DNA from: Talaromyces rugulosus
Lineage: Eukaryota > Ascomycota > Eurotiomycetes > Eurotiales > Trichocomaceae
Reading direction: 5' to 3'
Length of the DNA stretch: 64,000 nt
NCBI RefSeq assembly: GCF_013368755.1
Contig: NC_049566.1
Location: forward strand, 1,054,001-1,118,000
Part shown: positions 22,548 through 36,888 of the stretch, one piece after another
Layout: each line of letters starts with the position of its first letter
How positions within the stretch are numbered: position 1 is the first letter of the stretch
The notes under the pieces: generated by a model
The model's database searches: none
What the model saw: only the letters and a program-made list of their open reading frames with translations
What the model was told of the DNA's origin: nothing
Made by a program: the position numbers and the translations under genes

Positions 22548-25500
22548 TCAAAGAAATCCTTTGGTGTTGCTAAATTTTCGCTGAGGGATTTCAACCGCGC
22601 CATTGGCAACGTAGACGCCACTTCCACGGCGACTTTCTACCTCGCTCAAGGCGTTCGTTCGACCAACAACACTACCCCTTTCAATACGAAGTTGTTTCCA
22701 ACCTTCTAATTCTCTCTCCATTCGAAGAGCTCTCTCCCGCTCTTCACGAAGCTCTCGTTCTGCCCGCTTTGCTTGAAGTTGGCTTTGAGAGTCGGAAGAT
22801 TGAAGTTCTTCGATGGTCTGGAGAAGGCGCTCGACTTTGTCTCGGGATTTATTAATATCATCAGATAGCTGGGCGTTCATTTTATCCCTTCGATCAATTT
22901 GAGATTGTAGATCCTTGACGGTACGATCGACATTTCGAACCGAGCGCTGCTCAGCATTGTATTTAGACTCTTGGTCTTCCAGTTGATTTTCGAGCTGCTA
23001 TGGTGTTAGGAACGAGCTGGAATTGTGTTCTGATGAGCATAACTTACCTCTTTCACTCGCTTGTGAAGGAATTTGATATCCTGGCTAGCTGAGGAGTATC
23101 CTTTGGTCTCCAAATCCATGCATCGGAGCTGAACCTCTTTGAGTTGTTTCTCTAGCGCAGCCTTGTCTTTGAATAGGTGAGCATTCGATTCTCGTTCGGC
23201 GGCTAACTCCTTTTGAATTTCCGTGTTGAGAGCTTCAGCGCGGCGCATCTTGCCCACTGCTGCTACAGAAACATCTTCGTGTTGCGCCATCTTTGACTTG
23301 AGCTCCAAAATCTCGCGGTCCATGCCGGCTGCATTTCGCATTGAAGGGCTATCTCCATTCGCCAAATCCTCCAATCGATCTGCAGCTTCCTGCAACCGAG
23401 ACTCTAGAGTTTTCTTGTCCTTGATCAAGATATCACGTTCTGCGGAGACATCATCCACGGACGTACGGAGATTCCGCACCTGAGACAGCAATGACACAAC
23501 CTTACTCTGAGCCTCGTTATGCGCATTGGCTGCTTGGTCTCGTGAAGTAGACACGTCTTGTAATGTCATTTCCAGACGTGACTTTTCTTTGGCCCAGGTC
23601 GAGCTGTTGAGAACTTCATTGTCCCACTTGCTGCGAAGATCTTCTAGCTCCTCACGCAATCGAGAGTTCTCGTCGCGCACATGAAGGACGTTCTCACGTT
23701 CGATTTCGATTTCATTCGTAAGCGTTGTAAACTCCCGCTGGTATTTCTTTCGCGTTTGCTCTAAGGATGCTTCCTTGTCCTCAATGTCGGAGGCTCGTTG
23801 ATTTCGGTAATCCTCCAGTTCATTTTGTAGACGGCGCTTGCCTTGCAAAGCACCATCCAGATCGGCTGAAAGATCTTCAACCTTTTCTTCGTATGATTGA
23901 ACTTGTCGCTGGAGATCCTCAACCAGCGAATCCATGTGTTGACGTTCAGCCATTACTGTGGCAAACGTCTCTTCTGCTTCTTTAGCCTGTGACTTGGCAA
24001 ACTGCTCAGCACGAGCAGCTTTAAGAACTGTGATTTCGGCCTGCTCAAGCTTGCTGAAATACTCATCGGCACGACTCTTATATAGATTAAGACTGGAAGT
24101 GAGATCAATAACCTTAGACTCCTCAGAGTCGAGACGGATCTGAAGATCGGAGAACTCTTGTAACAATTGGTTTCTGCTGGCTGCATCTTGTTCTCTGGCA
24201 CTTTCGGAGTCCTGAAGGTCTGAACGAGCATCTCGCAGTTCTACTTCAAGTGAAGTCTTGTTCCGTTTTAGCTTCTCGAATTGAGATTTCGCATCTGTGA
24301 GCTCGGCCATGGCGTTTTTGTGTACACCCAGGAGTGATCTCCTGGATTGCTCTTGAGAGGTGAGCAAGTCAAAAAGCTCCTCATGAGATTTAGCTTGCAC
24401 ATCACGCAAGGACAAATCTCCAGACTGAACCATACGTTCCAATGCGGAGACCTTTTTAGCAGAATCGTCAAGTTTATCGTGCAACCGACCATTTTCACGC
24501 TCCAAAAGTTGAACTCGACGAATAGATGGGCTCTCATCCTGCCACATGTCCCGCACAGGAGTAGCATTTCCGAGCTGGTTTTGCAAATATCTGTTCTGCA
24601 TTTCTGTCATTTGAAGTTTATTCTGCAACTCTTCAAGTTCTGCTTCCATATCCATCCGTTTTTGGAAGGTTGTCGTGTCCACAGTACGGTCCGACCTGCC
24701 GGAATCCTGGGCGGCCTCATTGAAATTGAATCGTCGGTTGGGAGTTGAAGGATTGGAATATCTTTTCACGTTTTCAGAATTTTTTCGAAGGTGAGTAGGC
24801 GATCGAGTAGAGGTGACCTGGTTGTTGTCGATCTCCTCCAGAAGCGCCCTTTTAGAAGAAGAATATCGTGCATCCATCTCTTTCATTTCATCTTCATGAC
24901 GACGACGCATTTCAGCTAGTTGACTCTCCACCCTTGAATGTTTTTCTTCAGAAACACGCAACTCGTTATGTGCCATTTCCAGGAGTTGTGCGAGATCCAC
25001 CTTCTTTGACAAGTCAGGTTGAACAGCTTCCCAAGACTTAGGAGCCTCGGTAGTTTCTGGATCAAAGACTTTATGTAAGAGTATCAACTGCCGATGACAA
25101 TCCTCGATTTCTTTATGCGACTGATCCAAAGCTGTCTGCAGCTGTCGAGTATTGGCTTGTGCTTGATTCCGTAGTTGCCTTTCTGTTTCCAAGTTGCGGT
25201 TCGCTTCAGATAGCTGGATGGTGGCTGTAGATGATGTTTTTTCTGCGTTACGACTGGCTTTGTGTTCTCGAGCAACTTCATGATTCAAGTCTTCAACAGT
25301 CAGAGCTAGTTTCTCTTTTTGCTTCTCAACGGATGTTATAGTGACTTGCGCATCCCCTAATTGCCGTTGAATATTCTTGAACTCTTCTTCTAGCTTGGTC
25401 TTTTCGTTCTGTAGCTGTAGAATCCGAGTTCGCTGGTTGTCGCTGGCCTTGGAGTTGGAACGAGCAATGTCCAAGTTCTTCTGTTGTATCTTGTTCAACA

Positions 25501-28500
25501 GTGCTCGGTTATCATTTTCTGACGCTGTCAGCCTGCCCTTGACTGTGACAAGCTCACGTTCCATTCGTTCCTTGGTTTGGTCATGACGCTCACGGAACGT
25601 CTCTGAGTCGGCAAGCATTTGAGTGAGCTCTTGGACCTGGACTGAGAGTCGAGATTTCTCAGCATCTGCTTCTTGCAGCCTCGCAGACGTAGCGTCCAAA
25701 TCCTTGCGCATAATCGCTTGCCTTTCGTTAGCTTGGTTGATAATGCTTCGTTCCATGCTACTCTCTGCATCGATGCGTGCTTTTTCGGCATTGGCGAACC
25801 GTTCACGCAGTTTAATTAGCTCCGCTTGAAGTTCTTTCCGCGCCTGTTCAGCTACTGTGCGAGACTCGGTAGCACGGCGAAGGGTATCTTGCTGGATATA
25901 CATCTCCTTCTCTATAATTATCTTGGCTTCGTTTAAGGATTCGTATTTTCCCTTGAGTTCCGTAAGTTTGTGTTCCCCCAACATTTGGACATCGTCCCTG
26001 GACTGGCGCTCGCGGCTGAGGTCTGTCTGGAGTTGGAAAAGCTGAGCTTTCAGATCCTGGACTTGCTGGTCAAGGAGTCTTCTGCTGTGGCCGGCTTCTG
26101 CGTCTTCATTCATTTTAGCTTCGAGCATCTTCTTGACATCTGCAGCCTCGCGTTCTAGCGTCAGTTTCTCAAATTTCATAGCGTCCGCCTGTGCTTGAAG
26201 TTCGCGGATGCGAGTTTGCATATCATTGAATCTGCTAGATAGCGTCGTCTTTTCTGCTTCCAAGGCTTTCTTGTCCTCTTCATGCCGTTTTGTGTCATTG
26301 CGGAGGACCGACAGCTCGCCCTCTTTGCGCCGGAGCATCTCTTCGTAGCCTGTAGAAGTGGTCGAAAGTTCAGAAATCTCTTGCCGAATTGCTTTGTTCT
26401 CGTCAAAAAGATCCTTCACCTGTTTTCGCGAACTATCCAGTTCTTTAGTGGTCTTGGCCAATTTAACATCGAGATCTTGATCGGATTTCAGTAACTTGGT
26501 TTCCAGGTCTTGCAGTTTTCGGTCTTTTAGGCCAACTTGACTTTGCAACATTTTGATTTCCTGGGTCAAGTTCTGTAAACGAGAGTCCTTTGTTGAGTGC
26601 GTGTTTTCCAGCTCTCTCGTTTGAGATTCCAGGGCTGATAGGCGTTCCTGTAGTTCCTGTTTTTCAGCCTCCAATCTCGCGATGATTTGTCCTGCTTGCT
26701 CCAGCTGAACTTTCCTCGAGTCGAGTTGTTCTTCGGCTTTCCGCTTTGCGTCTATGAGTTCGTCGAGTTGGTCTTCAAGCTTTTCTTGGTCGGTAATAGC
26801 TCCTGCTAGCTTCTCACTGAGTTCAACCTCTCTTACTTGGAGACGCTTGAAGATGTCTTCCTTGTCCAAAGCTAGAGCTCGCTCGCTTTCCAAAGTTTGT
26901 TTAATGCGATTCACTTCGAGGTCTGCACGCCGTTTGTCTTCCTCGAGCTTATGGCGATCTGCTAAATCATGTTGCATTTTGACCTCAAGATTCTGTATCT
27001 TTTCATCTCTTCGTTTTACCTCCGCGGCAGTGCGGGTAGCACCGAGGAGAGGCTTCATCTTGGTGAAAAGCTTCCACCAGGGGTTTGCTTGCAAATCCAA
27101 ATACACATGGAGGTTTTTCTGGATGATGCGGGTGGCTTCGGCTCTGTACAGACGCTTGTTGGCTATTCGTCGCTGAACAAAACCTCTGGCGACAGATTGA
27201 AAGCGAGTCATTATTTCACGAATAAGAGCGTCACGCTTCTCCTCGAGTTCTGCGAGAACCCCGGCTCTGAAAAACACTTTGGTCAATCCAACTCGGTACC
27301 AAGTCTTATCCATACCAAGTTTGGTGAGGATCATTTGCGCAGCATTTTGTCCTTCCAAGTAACCTTTGGGCATATCACGACACAAAACTTCATACCGTTG
27401 ACGAAATTCACTAAACAGTAGGCGATTCGGAAAGCCTGTCCGGGCAATACGAATTCCCTCAAGGACACCGTTGCAACGCAATTGGTCTAGAACGAGAGGG
27501 GCATTGAATAGTTTTGGCCTTTTCTTGTGATTGGGTAAAATGCAACGAACAAAATGGGGATGTGTGGAGTGAAGCTGGTTCATCAAGCTTGAGAGTTGAT
27601 CTTTGTGTCGCTGCGCAACGGTGCGGAAAAGACCCTTCTTTACCCGGCTTCGGGAGAATCCTTGGGCATCATCTGCATCAACGTAGTCGGAAAACAAATT
27701 TGCAACATGTTTGTCACTGGATGCAGACAACAACCGAGTCACGTTGTCGTTGAGAGGATCTTTATTCTTCTCCAGCCAGTCGTCTGTGGTGTATTCGACC
27801 TCAGCTGCATAGTGCGTCAAGACAAAACCCTGGCTCAATCGAGACGAGCGGTATTTAGGGGAATTCCTATCCCAAAGAGAATGTAGTTTTTCGGTGAATG
27901 ATTTGTCGGTGGCTTTGGGCATCACACAATCTTCATCAAGACATGAGAAGATACCGATCGGGTTGGTCACTTCAATCAGATCAATCGTCGGCTGTAAATC
28001 TTTGCCAAAATCGATGAATTGCCATTCGATCTGCTCTCGAGCATATTCTTCCTGTTCCAGTACGAACATATGATGATTGAAGAATTGCTGGAGCTTTTCG
28101 TTGGTGTAGTTGATGCAAAGTTGCTCGAAGCTATTTTTCTCGAAGATCTCAAAGCCAGCAATGTCCAGAACACCGATGAAAAATGTATCGTCAGTCGTAA
28201 CGCTGCTGCTGTCTAACTGGTTGTTGATACGGTTGACTAGATCACCGAAACTGCGCTCGTAGATACCCTTCGCCAATGCATCCAGAGCCAGCCTCACTTG
28301 CTCGGGTGTTTGAACCTTTTCAACCCACTCCCGACCGGCCTTAACCCTGGGATGCAATAAACCTTTGGTGAAAAGCTCCATATCCACTCCAAGAAGACGA
28401 CAGGCTTTATCTAGGCTTTTATAAGCTTCCGGTGTCAAAGCAGCCTGGTCAGCACGGATACTTTCCTTGACAACAGTAATGTTTCCAAGATGCAAAACGG

Positions 28501-29971
28501 CAGCTACAGTACGTAGGATGCACATTCGATCATTGTCGGAGAAATTCATGACCTGGAATGCTTCCATGAGGGCGTTCCACTCCTCAGTGTCAGAGACTCC
28601 AGCAATCGAGTCATTCCCATCCCTGGTGTATGCAAAATCTACAATCTGCAAGTCAGAGAGAAGAAGGTTTTCTCTAACCTTCCTTTCTGCACCCTGCAAA
28701 AGCTGATAGAAAACATGGTAGTTACGCTCCCGAGCATTCGGTTTCACCACCCTTGACTTTTCTAGCAGGTACCAATCAATATAAGCTCCTGAAATTTGAC
28801 CAGAGCGGGTGAATTCAATGCGAATAAATTTTCCGAATCGTGAAGAATTGTTATTCCGTACGGTCTGGGCGTTTCCGAAAGCTTCAAGGATAGGGTTTGC
28901 ACGAAGGATTTGTTGAGAGAGGTTAGAAAATTGCTTTCCAGTTGATCGAGATGCAGTTGCTTCAGACGTGGCTACTGCTGCAAGATACTGAATGACCTTT
29001 TTGGTATTCTCCGTCTTGCCAGCACCGGATTCACCACTGGAAATTTCCATTAGAATTTTACAAAACAAGATCGTGACGAGACGTACGTGACAAGGATACT
29101 CTGGTTTTCGCCTTCTTCTACAAGATTTCGAAATGCTTGATCGGCCATTGCAAAGATGTGTGGTCGGGTATCTTCCCTGTTTTGACCTTTGTACATTCGC
29201 ACGTACTCGTTTGTGTAGATTGGAAGTGGACAGTAAGGGTTTACTGTCACCAAGAAAAGGCCGGAGTAGGTCTGTCCAAAAATCAGCATACCGCTCCAAA
29301 GACTGCGCATCCGTTTAGACGAACATAAATCAGGTCTGACTGATATCGCAAGTGCAGGTTATGCACAACAGACGCTTCATTGAGATGCGTTAATTCAGCC
29401 ATATCATCAGCTTTGTCGAATTTCGCCGGGTTCACTTTATCGACATGGTCAGAGTTGACCTCTCGTTGCTGATTCAGAAACAAAATTAGCAGAGACCACG
29501 ACCGATGTTTTCCGATATGCATACACTACCGTCTTCACATCGAACTAACAGCTCGCCATTGTCCCTCTCCTCGACCACTTCGCCTCTAACAAATGCCTTC
29601 TCGGCATCTTTGAGCCATACGTAGCGTTTGCCTGAGAAGTCATTATTGCCCTCCAGTTCATGTATCGAATCTATTCCTTTTGCGAGCTCTTCGGATTTAA
29701 TAAACTGTGGCGCAAAGGTTCCGGATGCATGAACACTCTGTCGAAGAGAACTCGATCGATCTCGGGTATTTGATCCAAGCGCAACTGCTGAGAACTGTGA
29801 CAGAGATGAATTCCGCGCATGCGGCTTCCTATCGGAGTCTGTGAACGATGTTGGAAAGACAGCAGATTTCGGTCGCGACGGCGGTACCTGGGGACTGGGG
29901 GAGGGAGAAGGAGAGTGACGGCCAAAAGGATTTGTACGCCTTGGTGAATTATTTAGCGATGAAGGCTGCAT
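22548..29971 (-). CDS. myoB: Class II myosin heavy chain (Myo1/MyoB-type)
   Basis: Five exons (29525-29971, 29325-29468, 29087-29271, 23048-29036, 22548-22997) encode 2404 residues. A disordered Ser/Pro-rich N-terminus is followed by the SH3-like myosin N domain ([17 protein letters not shown]...[10 protein letters not shown]). The motor follows, with the P-loop GESGAGKT at 260-267, switch [11 protein letters not shown], and [31 protein letters not shown] light-chain-binding IQ region starts near residue 871 ([13 protein letters not shown]). From about 910 to 2380 the protein is almost unbroken heptad coiled coil, so it dimerises. This tail and length mark class II, which drives the contractile ring and septation. 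The second intron has a non-consensus donor (GTTCGT), but it is the only site giving the invariant DLIY-TYSG junction. The start is ATG 29971; an in-frame TTG upstream is ignored. Confidence 0.95.
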
Positions 29972-30746
29972 TGTCAATATCTTCAAAGCATCCCGATGCT
30001 ATGATCTCATCGAATAAACAATCGCGTGGGAGGAGAAGGTCGAGGCAACGGATATAAAAAGAAAGCGAATTTGAGAATAAAAAAGTGTCAGAAGACAGTC
30101 ATTAGGACCAATCCCCACAGTATGGTTGGCGCGAGCGACAGTCCAGGGAATATTTGAAAGCAGAGTTGATGCTAAAGGTGAGCCTCGATCGGGACGGATC
30201 GATGTTTGTTTACCTTTTACCAAGAGTGATGCTGCTCCGCAACTGGTGCGCGAGCTAATGACAGCCCGCATCCAACCGCACAGGCCACCTCGGTTCACGA
30301 CCCGGCAGAAACTCCCCACCGCCTACATCACGTGCTGTCCTTAATTTCGTTTTCCCAAGCTTCGCCAACCGCCATAGTTCGCTCTTTCCCCTATAACACA
30401 CCAGCCTGCATCCACGCATCGACCAACGCGAACCGCGTATCTAGAACCATTCCAACTCTTTATTATTCACATTTCATAAGGATCATACCACGCGAAATTG
30501 CTGTCTACTTCCGCCACCAAGCTACGGCAGCACTGGGTTGATCAATCTCTGAGACGTGATTAGTCTACTACTTTCTTTATGGCGCCGCACCGACCTACAA
30601 ATCAACAATTTCTTTTTGGTATTGATGAATAGTTCGAAATCGATTGGCTTTTTTTTACTCGCGCTGTACTGTTTGACCGACGCGTCCGTTATCAGATCTG
30701 AAAATCAAGACCGGTTTGGGGTTACTCGCGCAAGCTTCATACGACC
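29972..30746. promoter_or_regulatory. Divergent promoter region, myosin II / Red1-like gene
   Basis: The 775 bases between divergent starts hold both promoters. Short frames on both strands here have no domain support. The leader of the plus-strand gene is T-rich near 30600-30660. Confidence 0.4.
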
Positions 30747-33700
30747 ATGTCGCAGTACCCTCTAGGTTCTGCAAACTACGCGCCGCAGTGGCCAGCGAAC
30801 CCCCCACAGAGCTCGAGTGACCGATCTAGTTCTACATACTATAGTATGAACACGACTTTGGCCGCAGGTAATTTCGCTACCATGCCATTCAATCCAAATC
30901 CACCTACACAACTACCCGGCCTTGGGATGGCAAATGGCCCGGCTCCACCTCCATATTTTCCTCAAACATTTCCCGATAGTCAAATGGCCGTTCATTTTGG
31001 GGGGCAGTTGAATGGTGCGGGTGCTTACCCACTGGATAACTCTCTCTCGACCCCTCCATTTGGCTTCTCGCAACCACTCAAGGCAATTCAGCCGCTATCA
31101 AGCCACCCAGCCCCCCGATCGCATGAAAAATCACATCTACCAACGCAGAATGACACAGATCGGGAGGAAGGCGAAGTGAGCGATTTCTCAGGCAACGACA
31201 CGGCCAGCCAGCAGGCCGGGTCTTCTGTCAGGTCAAAACTATTATCGCGGTCCCGCGCCAACGAACCTTTTCCTCCGCACTCAACTGGACCATTATCGAT
31301 ACCAAGAAACCACAACTATGAGCCAATCAGTATATCGTCGTCAGATAACAGCCAGTCCCATGAAGAAGGTTCAGAATCTCGTAAGGCACATTCTCTCTTG
31401 AGTATCTGTTAACATTTCTAATCATTACTAGCGTATAATCCCCCAATGACTATAACCGCCTTGCCTGATGCGTCGGAGGAACGTACCCACACATCAAGTG
31501 AGACCTGCCTTCAAGATGGCCCTTCTACAAACCGCCTCATCACGACCTCTCCTATTGTTGGGAAAACTGTCTCTCAAATCCGTGTCATGGCTCAAGGGGC
31601 TTTACTCGGATTAGCTCCCCATAATATTCGATTCAATGAGCTTGCGAAGGAAAACATTGATCCAGACATTCTCAGGCAGTTATATAATGAGATTGGGATC
31701 AAAATCACAAATTCCGTCTCCGATGTCAAGTCACTCAACAAGAGCGGCAATGTAGCACCTGTTGTTGCGCCTAAGGAACCAACAAAATACACCCGCGGCC
31801 AAGCAATTACAACACCAGAGGCGCAACAAGATTCCATTAGAAGAAACACTCCACCGCAGAAAGAGAAGGGTTCTTCCGTCGCTAGTACTAGTAAACCGCT
31901 TGAACGGAAGGAACTTATTGCTCGGATGCTAGCTGCTAAAGCCAACAAGGCCCCTGCAAATACTAGGCCGAAATCTCCTGAATCGAGACCTGAATCGGCT
32001 TCAGGTATCCAGCAGGGCACAGTTCTACCTAAGGACCCTATAGTGCCTCCCAAGATTTCTCAAGCGACGCAGCCCAAGGAGAAGAATAAGGCTCAAACCG
32101 AGTTAGCAAGGCAGCGTATAGAGCAACTCAAGAAAATGGGACTAAAGAGACAACAATCCCAGTCCGAATCGGTATCCACACCTCGAGCATTGTCGACAGA
32201 TAGCACTCAACAAGCAGCTACTTTGTCCCATCCCCTTCCAGAGAGGCCACCTATTCCAGATCAACCAACTATTTTTACCGAGATGCAAACTCCACAAATA
32301 CCTGGGCTTCAAAAGCACGCTTCAGCAGAAAGCCACCCATCTCCTATACCTCCAGGCATTGGAAATACAGAAATAGACACGGCTACTCCCAGAAAAAATA
32401 CCGTCAAACGTCCTCGAGCTTCAGACTTTGATGAAATTATTCCCAAATCAAAGAAGCCCTCAGTAGCCCAAGACAGATTGGTTATCGACATTAGTGATGA
32501 CGAGTCCATGGAGGACGAGGACGACGCTCTGATGCCCGACGTTAATGATGATACACCATCTTCTCAAATGTCAAATTTCCCTCGTTCCAGTGGACCATCG
32601 TATCAGAGATCCTCGGCGTCAGCCACCCCTCAAAATCGGCTTCAGGATGCCGAAAGTCTTCGCCAAAAGCACATTCAAATACAAGCTATGCGACGTCGGA
32701 TAGCCGAATTCGAGAGAAAAAAGATGGCTAAAAAATCACATCCGATGGAATCAACTGTCTCAACGCCAGGTTCCTTCAAAGTAACTAGTGAGCAGGACGA
32801 TGCCACTCAGTCTCAAGCTGAAGAAGAGCCATTGGCACCGATAGCGGCTACACTTGCCAGGTCCAAGTCTGCAACTGGTTCAATAGATTCATCGGCACAA
32901 TCGGCAGCATATACGGATACCTCTAATCTAGACCGAATACGACAAAAGCTATTGCGAAAGCAAGAAATTGAGAGCGGACTTCCGACGTTAGAGGATGAGA
33001 TTCAGCGGGTTGAGACCAAACTCGCTGAGTTTCGACGGTTAGAAGAAGAGCTTTTGGCCGAGATATCCAAAGGTCGGGAAGGGCGAAAACAACTTGTGGA
33101 TGAGCTTCAAAGTCTCGTTTTAGAAACGCAAGAGATAGAAGCACTACAAGAAACCCAGCACGCCCCAGCTACAGAGGGTGGGTTCTTTTCTTTCTTTTTT
33201 GTTAACGAATATTTTCGAGTTTGGTGTCATTCCATTTCACTAACTATTCGACACAGTTACATCAAAGCCGCAAGATGATGGCAGCTTGGATAACACCACC
33301 AGCTCTCAAGACTCGTCGCTAAATAGCATGAAGATGGAAATATCGCATCCTGCTCAATCAACCAAACACCGTACTCTGAGTGTGAATCCAATCTCTCTGG
33401 AAGAGGCTAGTGATGACAATGATATGGTTGAATCTAAGAGCTCAAGCTCGGAAGCTTCAGGTTCTTCGATGAGCGAATCCAGTGGTGATTCAGATCGGGA
33501 TTCTACCGAAGTAGGGCCAGAGTTAGAGCACCATGTCCCGCAATCACAACCAAGCAATGGTTTTCCTCCTGCGCAGGAAGCTCCGGTTGATGATTCATCC
33601 GCTGCCGAGAGGCCAGTACTCCAAAATTCTACCTCGGTTGCTAAGCCTTCGGAAGAGGCCAGTGGCTTGCAGGAGTTGACAAAGGTTCTGGACAATGATG

Positions 33701-34521
33701 AGCCTCTGGAAGTTGAAGACAGTGCGGATGAAGCGTATTCTCCCAAGCTGGACGCAGGTGGCGATGAAGAAGAAATGGACATTAACTCTGTTGTTTCTGG
33801 GTCGTCTCACGGTGACGCTGACATGAAACTAACCCCCAAGTTTCAGGAACAAGTTGTCATTGCATCGAAGAATGATGCTCTTGACGTACGTTAGTCATGA
33901 TCAAGTGCGGACACTTACTGACAAGGCTACAGAATGCACCACATAGGGGAAATACGACACTGAAGTTTTCACCTTACGAAAGCCCTCTGAAATATTTCCG
34001 TGCCTATCGATATCATCCTAACTTCGACAAGGAGGTTGGCGATGGCTATCGCTCTCTCACCTACAGCCATAAAATCAATCCATCCCAAGCCATGTGTCCA
34101 TACGAAAGTGCCGGCGGTGTGTGTAATGACAACACGTGCGAGTTTCAGCATTGGCGCGACATGGTGATGCCTGGTGCGTTGGTCACCTAGCATGTTCTCT
34201 CTTCTCTTTTCCTTTCTATCCCCTTTTTTCCCGGTCCATGCATCGGGTTTATCTCTTTGCCTTTTTTTTGATTGATTTGGATGGATGAATACTAACTCTT
34301 AGGGAACGTTTAACATCTTAGACGACAAGATCCTTGTTGAAATGGGCAATCAGCGGGAAGGAGAAAGCCCAGAAGAAAAAGAGAGATTTCTTGAAGGGCT
34401 GAAAGAGATGATCAATACCATGCAGCGCGACCAGGTGAAGGACTTCTCCACCGTTGCCAGCGAAATCGCCGCATACCGTAGACGTTTTCTCTCGGACCCA
34501 TCACGAATTCTGCCCTTGTAA
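30747..34521 (+). CDS. Red1/ZFC3H1-like protein with C-terminal zf-C3H1 zinc finger
   Basis: Five exons (30747-31380, 31432-33177, 33257-33885, 33933-34173, 34322-34521) encode 1149 residues. Most of the protein is disordered: Pro/Ser/Gln-rich at the start, with charged coiled-coil patches near residues 640-670 and 740-790, and an acidic Ser-rich stretch at 810-1000. The one clear domain is a zf-C3H1 finger (PF10650 type), with C1058, C1067, C1072 and H1076 in CPYESAGGVCNDNTCEFQH, inside a conserved block starting SPYESPLKYFRAYRYHPNF. A helical tail follows. Fission-yeast Red1 and human ZFC3H1 carry the same finger and scaffold the MTREC/PAXT complexes, which route nuclear RNAs to the exosome through Mtr4/Mtl1. 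That role is inferred. Splice phases all close. The last intron is the longest (148 nt); an alternative acceptor at 34303 cannot be excluded. Confidence 0.82.
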
Positions 34522-36888
34522 CTGATTCCGGTATGACTCCCTCTAGCCTTTCAGCCGATACCATCAGTATGAAGTTTTCTTTTACTGGCTTCTTTGATAC
34601 TGAGGCCATGGCGCAACTGGCGCGTGCGGTGCCAGCCCCCGCTTTTTGATACTCATTCTGCAAAAAAAAAAAAAAAAAAGTTCCCCTTCATTGGCGTCTT
34701 TGGCCAATGCCCCGTTTCCTCTTTGCATGAACACAGGTGTGCTTTGCTCTTGAGCGTAGCATCAGAGGCGTTTCTCGTCTTATTTGGCATTACGGCATTC
34801 TTTCTGCAGTTCCAGAGTTTCTTTTTCTACGATACCCGGTGTTACTCTGCATTCTATTTGGCAGCGATTGGGTTATTTGCAGGGCGTAGAGCGACGAAGT
34901 GAGATTTTACCGGCATTACGGCAAGATCGATGCTTGCCGATTTCCTACTTAGCATTAATTACATGAATTGATTCATATTCGTTTCATCTGTTTCAGCAAT
35001 TCCTCGTAGCACGCTTGGCATATTATCGCGTAATGGGGAAAAAAAAGGAGAGATGTGGCTAGCAATAGCCATTCAAGGCTAAGCCACAGCTAGGTAAAAG
35101 TTTGATGTCACAGCTGAGAAGACTAGTATGATGTATGATCAACTTGAGTTTACACTCGGGCGTAAATCAGACGAATAACTTCTTCTATGATCAAGCACTA
35201 AGTAACACTAGTCTATGATGGTTTTAGTTCCACTCAAAAAAGGTAGCTGAGAGCCTGAGACAAGGCATACTCGGAAGCTTGATAGTATCCGCACCCGGTA
35301 TCTATTAGGACTCGGAAGACATGGCGCTCCAATAGGAACGAATCCACGGCGAATTCAACATAGCCAAATGCTTAACAAGGGCATCGATATTTTTTTTTTC
35401 CCTATCATCAACCAGTACGGGGCGCAGTGGTGAGTCATGATGAAAAACCAACAAGTGGACAGACACTAAACTCCATGACGTAATCAGACGGTGTAATTAC
35501 ACCTGACTGCTCCATTTTTTCCTTTCATTTTCTTGTGTCCAAAAAATTTTTCTTGTCTTTTTCAGCACTAGAGAATACAGACCGTGATTTCTAGTCCTTT
35601 TGAAGCATGCTGGTTTTGTGTTGTCGTTCTTGGCGGGCGGTAAATAATACATGACGTAACAGGAAACAAACCCGAGTTTTCAGCTGGTGTCTGTCTGTCG
35701 GGCTGGCTGATGCCCTGCTCGCTTCAACGGTCTTTTTTTCCCTTCCTTGTGATGAAATTATCCGCCGGTCTGGTTTCATCAAAAAAAAAATCCCCCCAAA
35801 AGAAAACGGATTCAGTGTATGAAGTGAAATGAAATGCAATGCATCAAGCGTTTGGCCAATCAAACGGCTGCCAATTGTCATCTCATCCGGAGAGCGGGAT
35901 TCCGAACGGCCCTTACTGGCTGTACCACGGCGTTGGCCCCACCCACTCTCAGCCAATTACGGGGCCGAGCTGTGGGTCGCTGATGCGGCTCTGCGAGTCT
36001 GCGGCGACTCGGCGCATGTGACTCAAACGTCCCGCCGACAACATGCAGCTTTGATGCGACCTCACTCTCTCTTTTTTCCTCTCTCCTACGTACCACGACA
36101 CATACGACGCATGCGACGCATAGTTTTCCAATCGCTATTGCGGATCAGCGCAACACTCAATAGTGTATCTCTGCTGCTGCTGCTGCATGTCGTCACACTC
36201 GCTCTTCAGCAGCTAACAAGTAGTCGCCCTCTCTCTTGTTTTGACTCATCCTGACCTGCAGAAGCACAGCCATGCAGTCACTTTACCAAAAGTGGATACT
36301 CTTAGCATGCAGAACCAGATGACTCAAGTCGAGATGACTCAACATCGGCCACTCCTCTAACTGGTTCACACTCTGCTTCGTTCACCGTCCCCACTCACTG
36401 ATTTGACAGCTGATGACAGAAAAACAATAATTAATGGTTTCAATTTGGAAACAGATTCAGTGATATGATACACAAATGATGACAAAAAGTCTAATTAAAA
36501 TGCAATTGAAAAACAATTGAAACATCAATGCGACAAGAGATGCCCGAAAAATAGAAGAAGAAGATTCCATGCTCAATTCCGTTTCCTGAAAAAAAAAAAA
36601 AAAAAAAAAAGTCGCTTCATGATAAAATTGGAATGCAGAAATGGTCGTGAAAAAAAGTCGAGAGTTACTGTTTATGATGTTTTCATGAATCATATGCGAT
36701 GTCGCTCAAAAAGGAAGAAAAAAAAGAGAGAGAAAAAACCAATGATGAAAACTCCTCCATTATGCCAAGAGAGAAAAATGCGCGCTTATAACCTGTTAAC
36801 AGTCAATCACTCTTCTTTTTGAATTGTACAGGAGGAAAAGATGCGGCCTACATCTCAAACAGATCCAGTTTCTTTGGGATGCCGTGCC
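34522..36888. other. Gene-sparse intergenic DNA with poly(A) tracts and a (CTG)5 repeat
   Basis: No gene is supported over about 2.4 kb. A-runs of 20 (34660-34679) and 22 (36589-36610) bases and (CTG)5 at 36171-36186 stand out. The frames at 35829-36254 and 36517-36822 are low-complexity or lack any recognisable domain. Confidence 0.5.

Noticed and set aside
26754..27421. Open frames on the plus strand across the myosin gene
   Set aside because: They are antisense shadows of the coiled-coil and motor coding sequence, with Ser/Arg-rich low-complexity translations and no domains.
35829..36254. 141-codon open frame containing a (CTG)5 repeat
   Set aside because: Leu/Ser/Arg-rich low-complexity translation; frames on the opposite strand are equally open.
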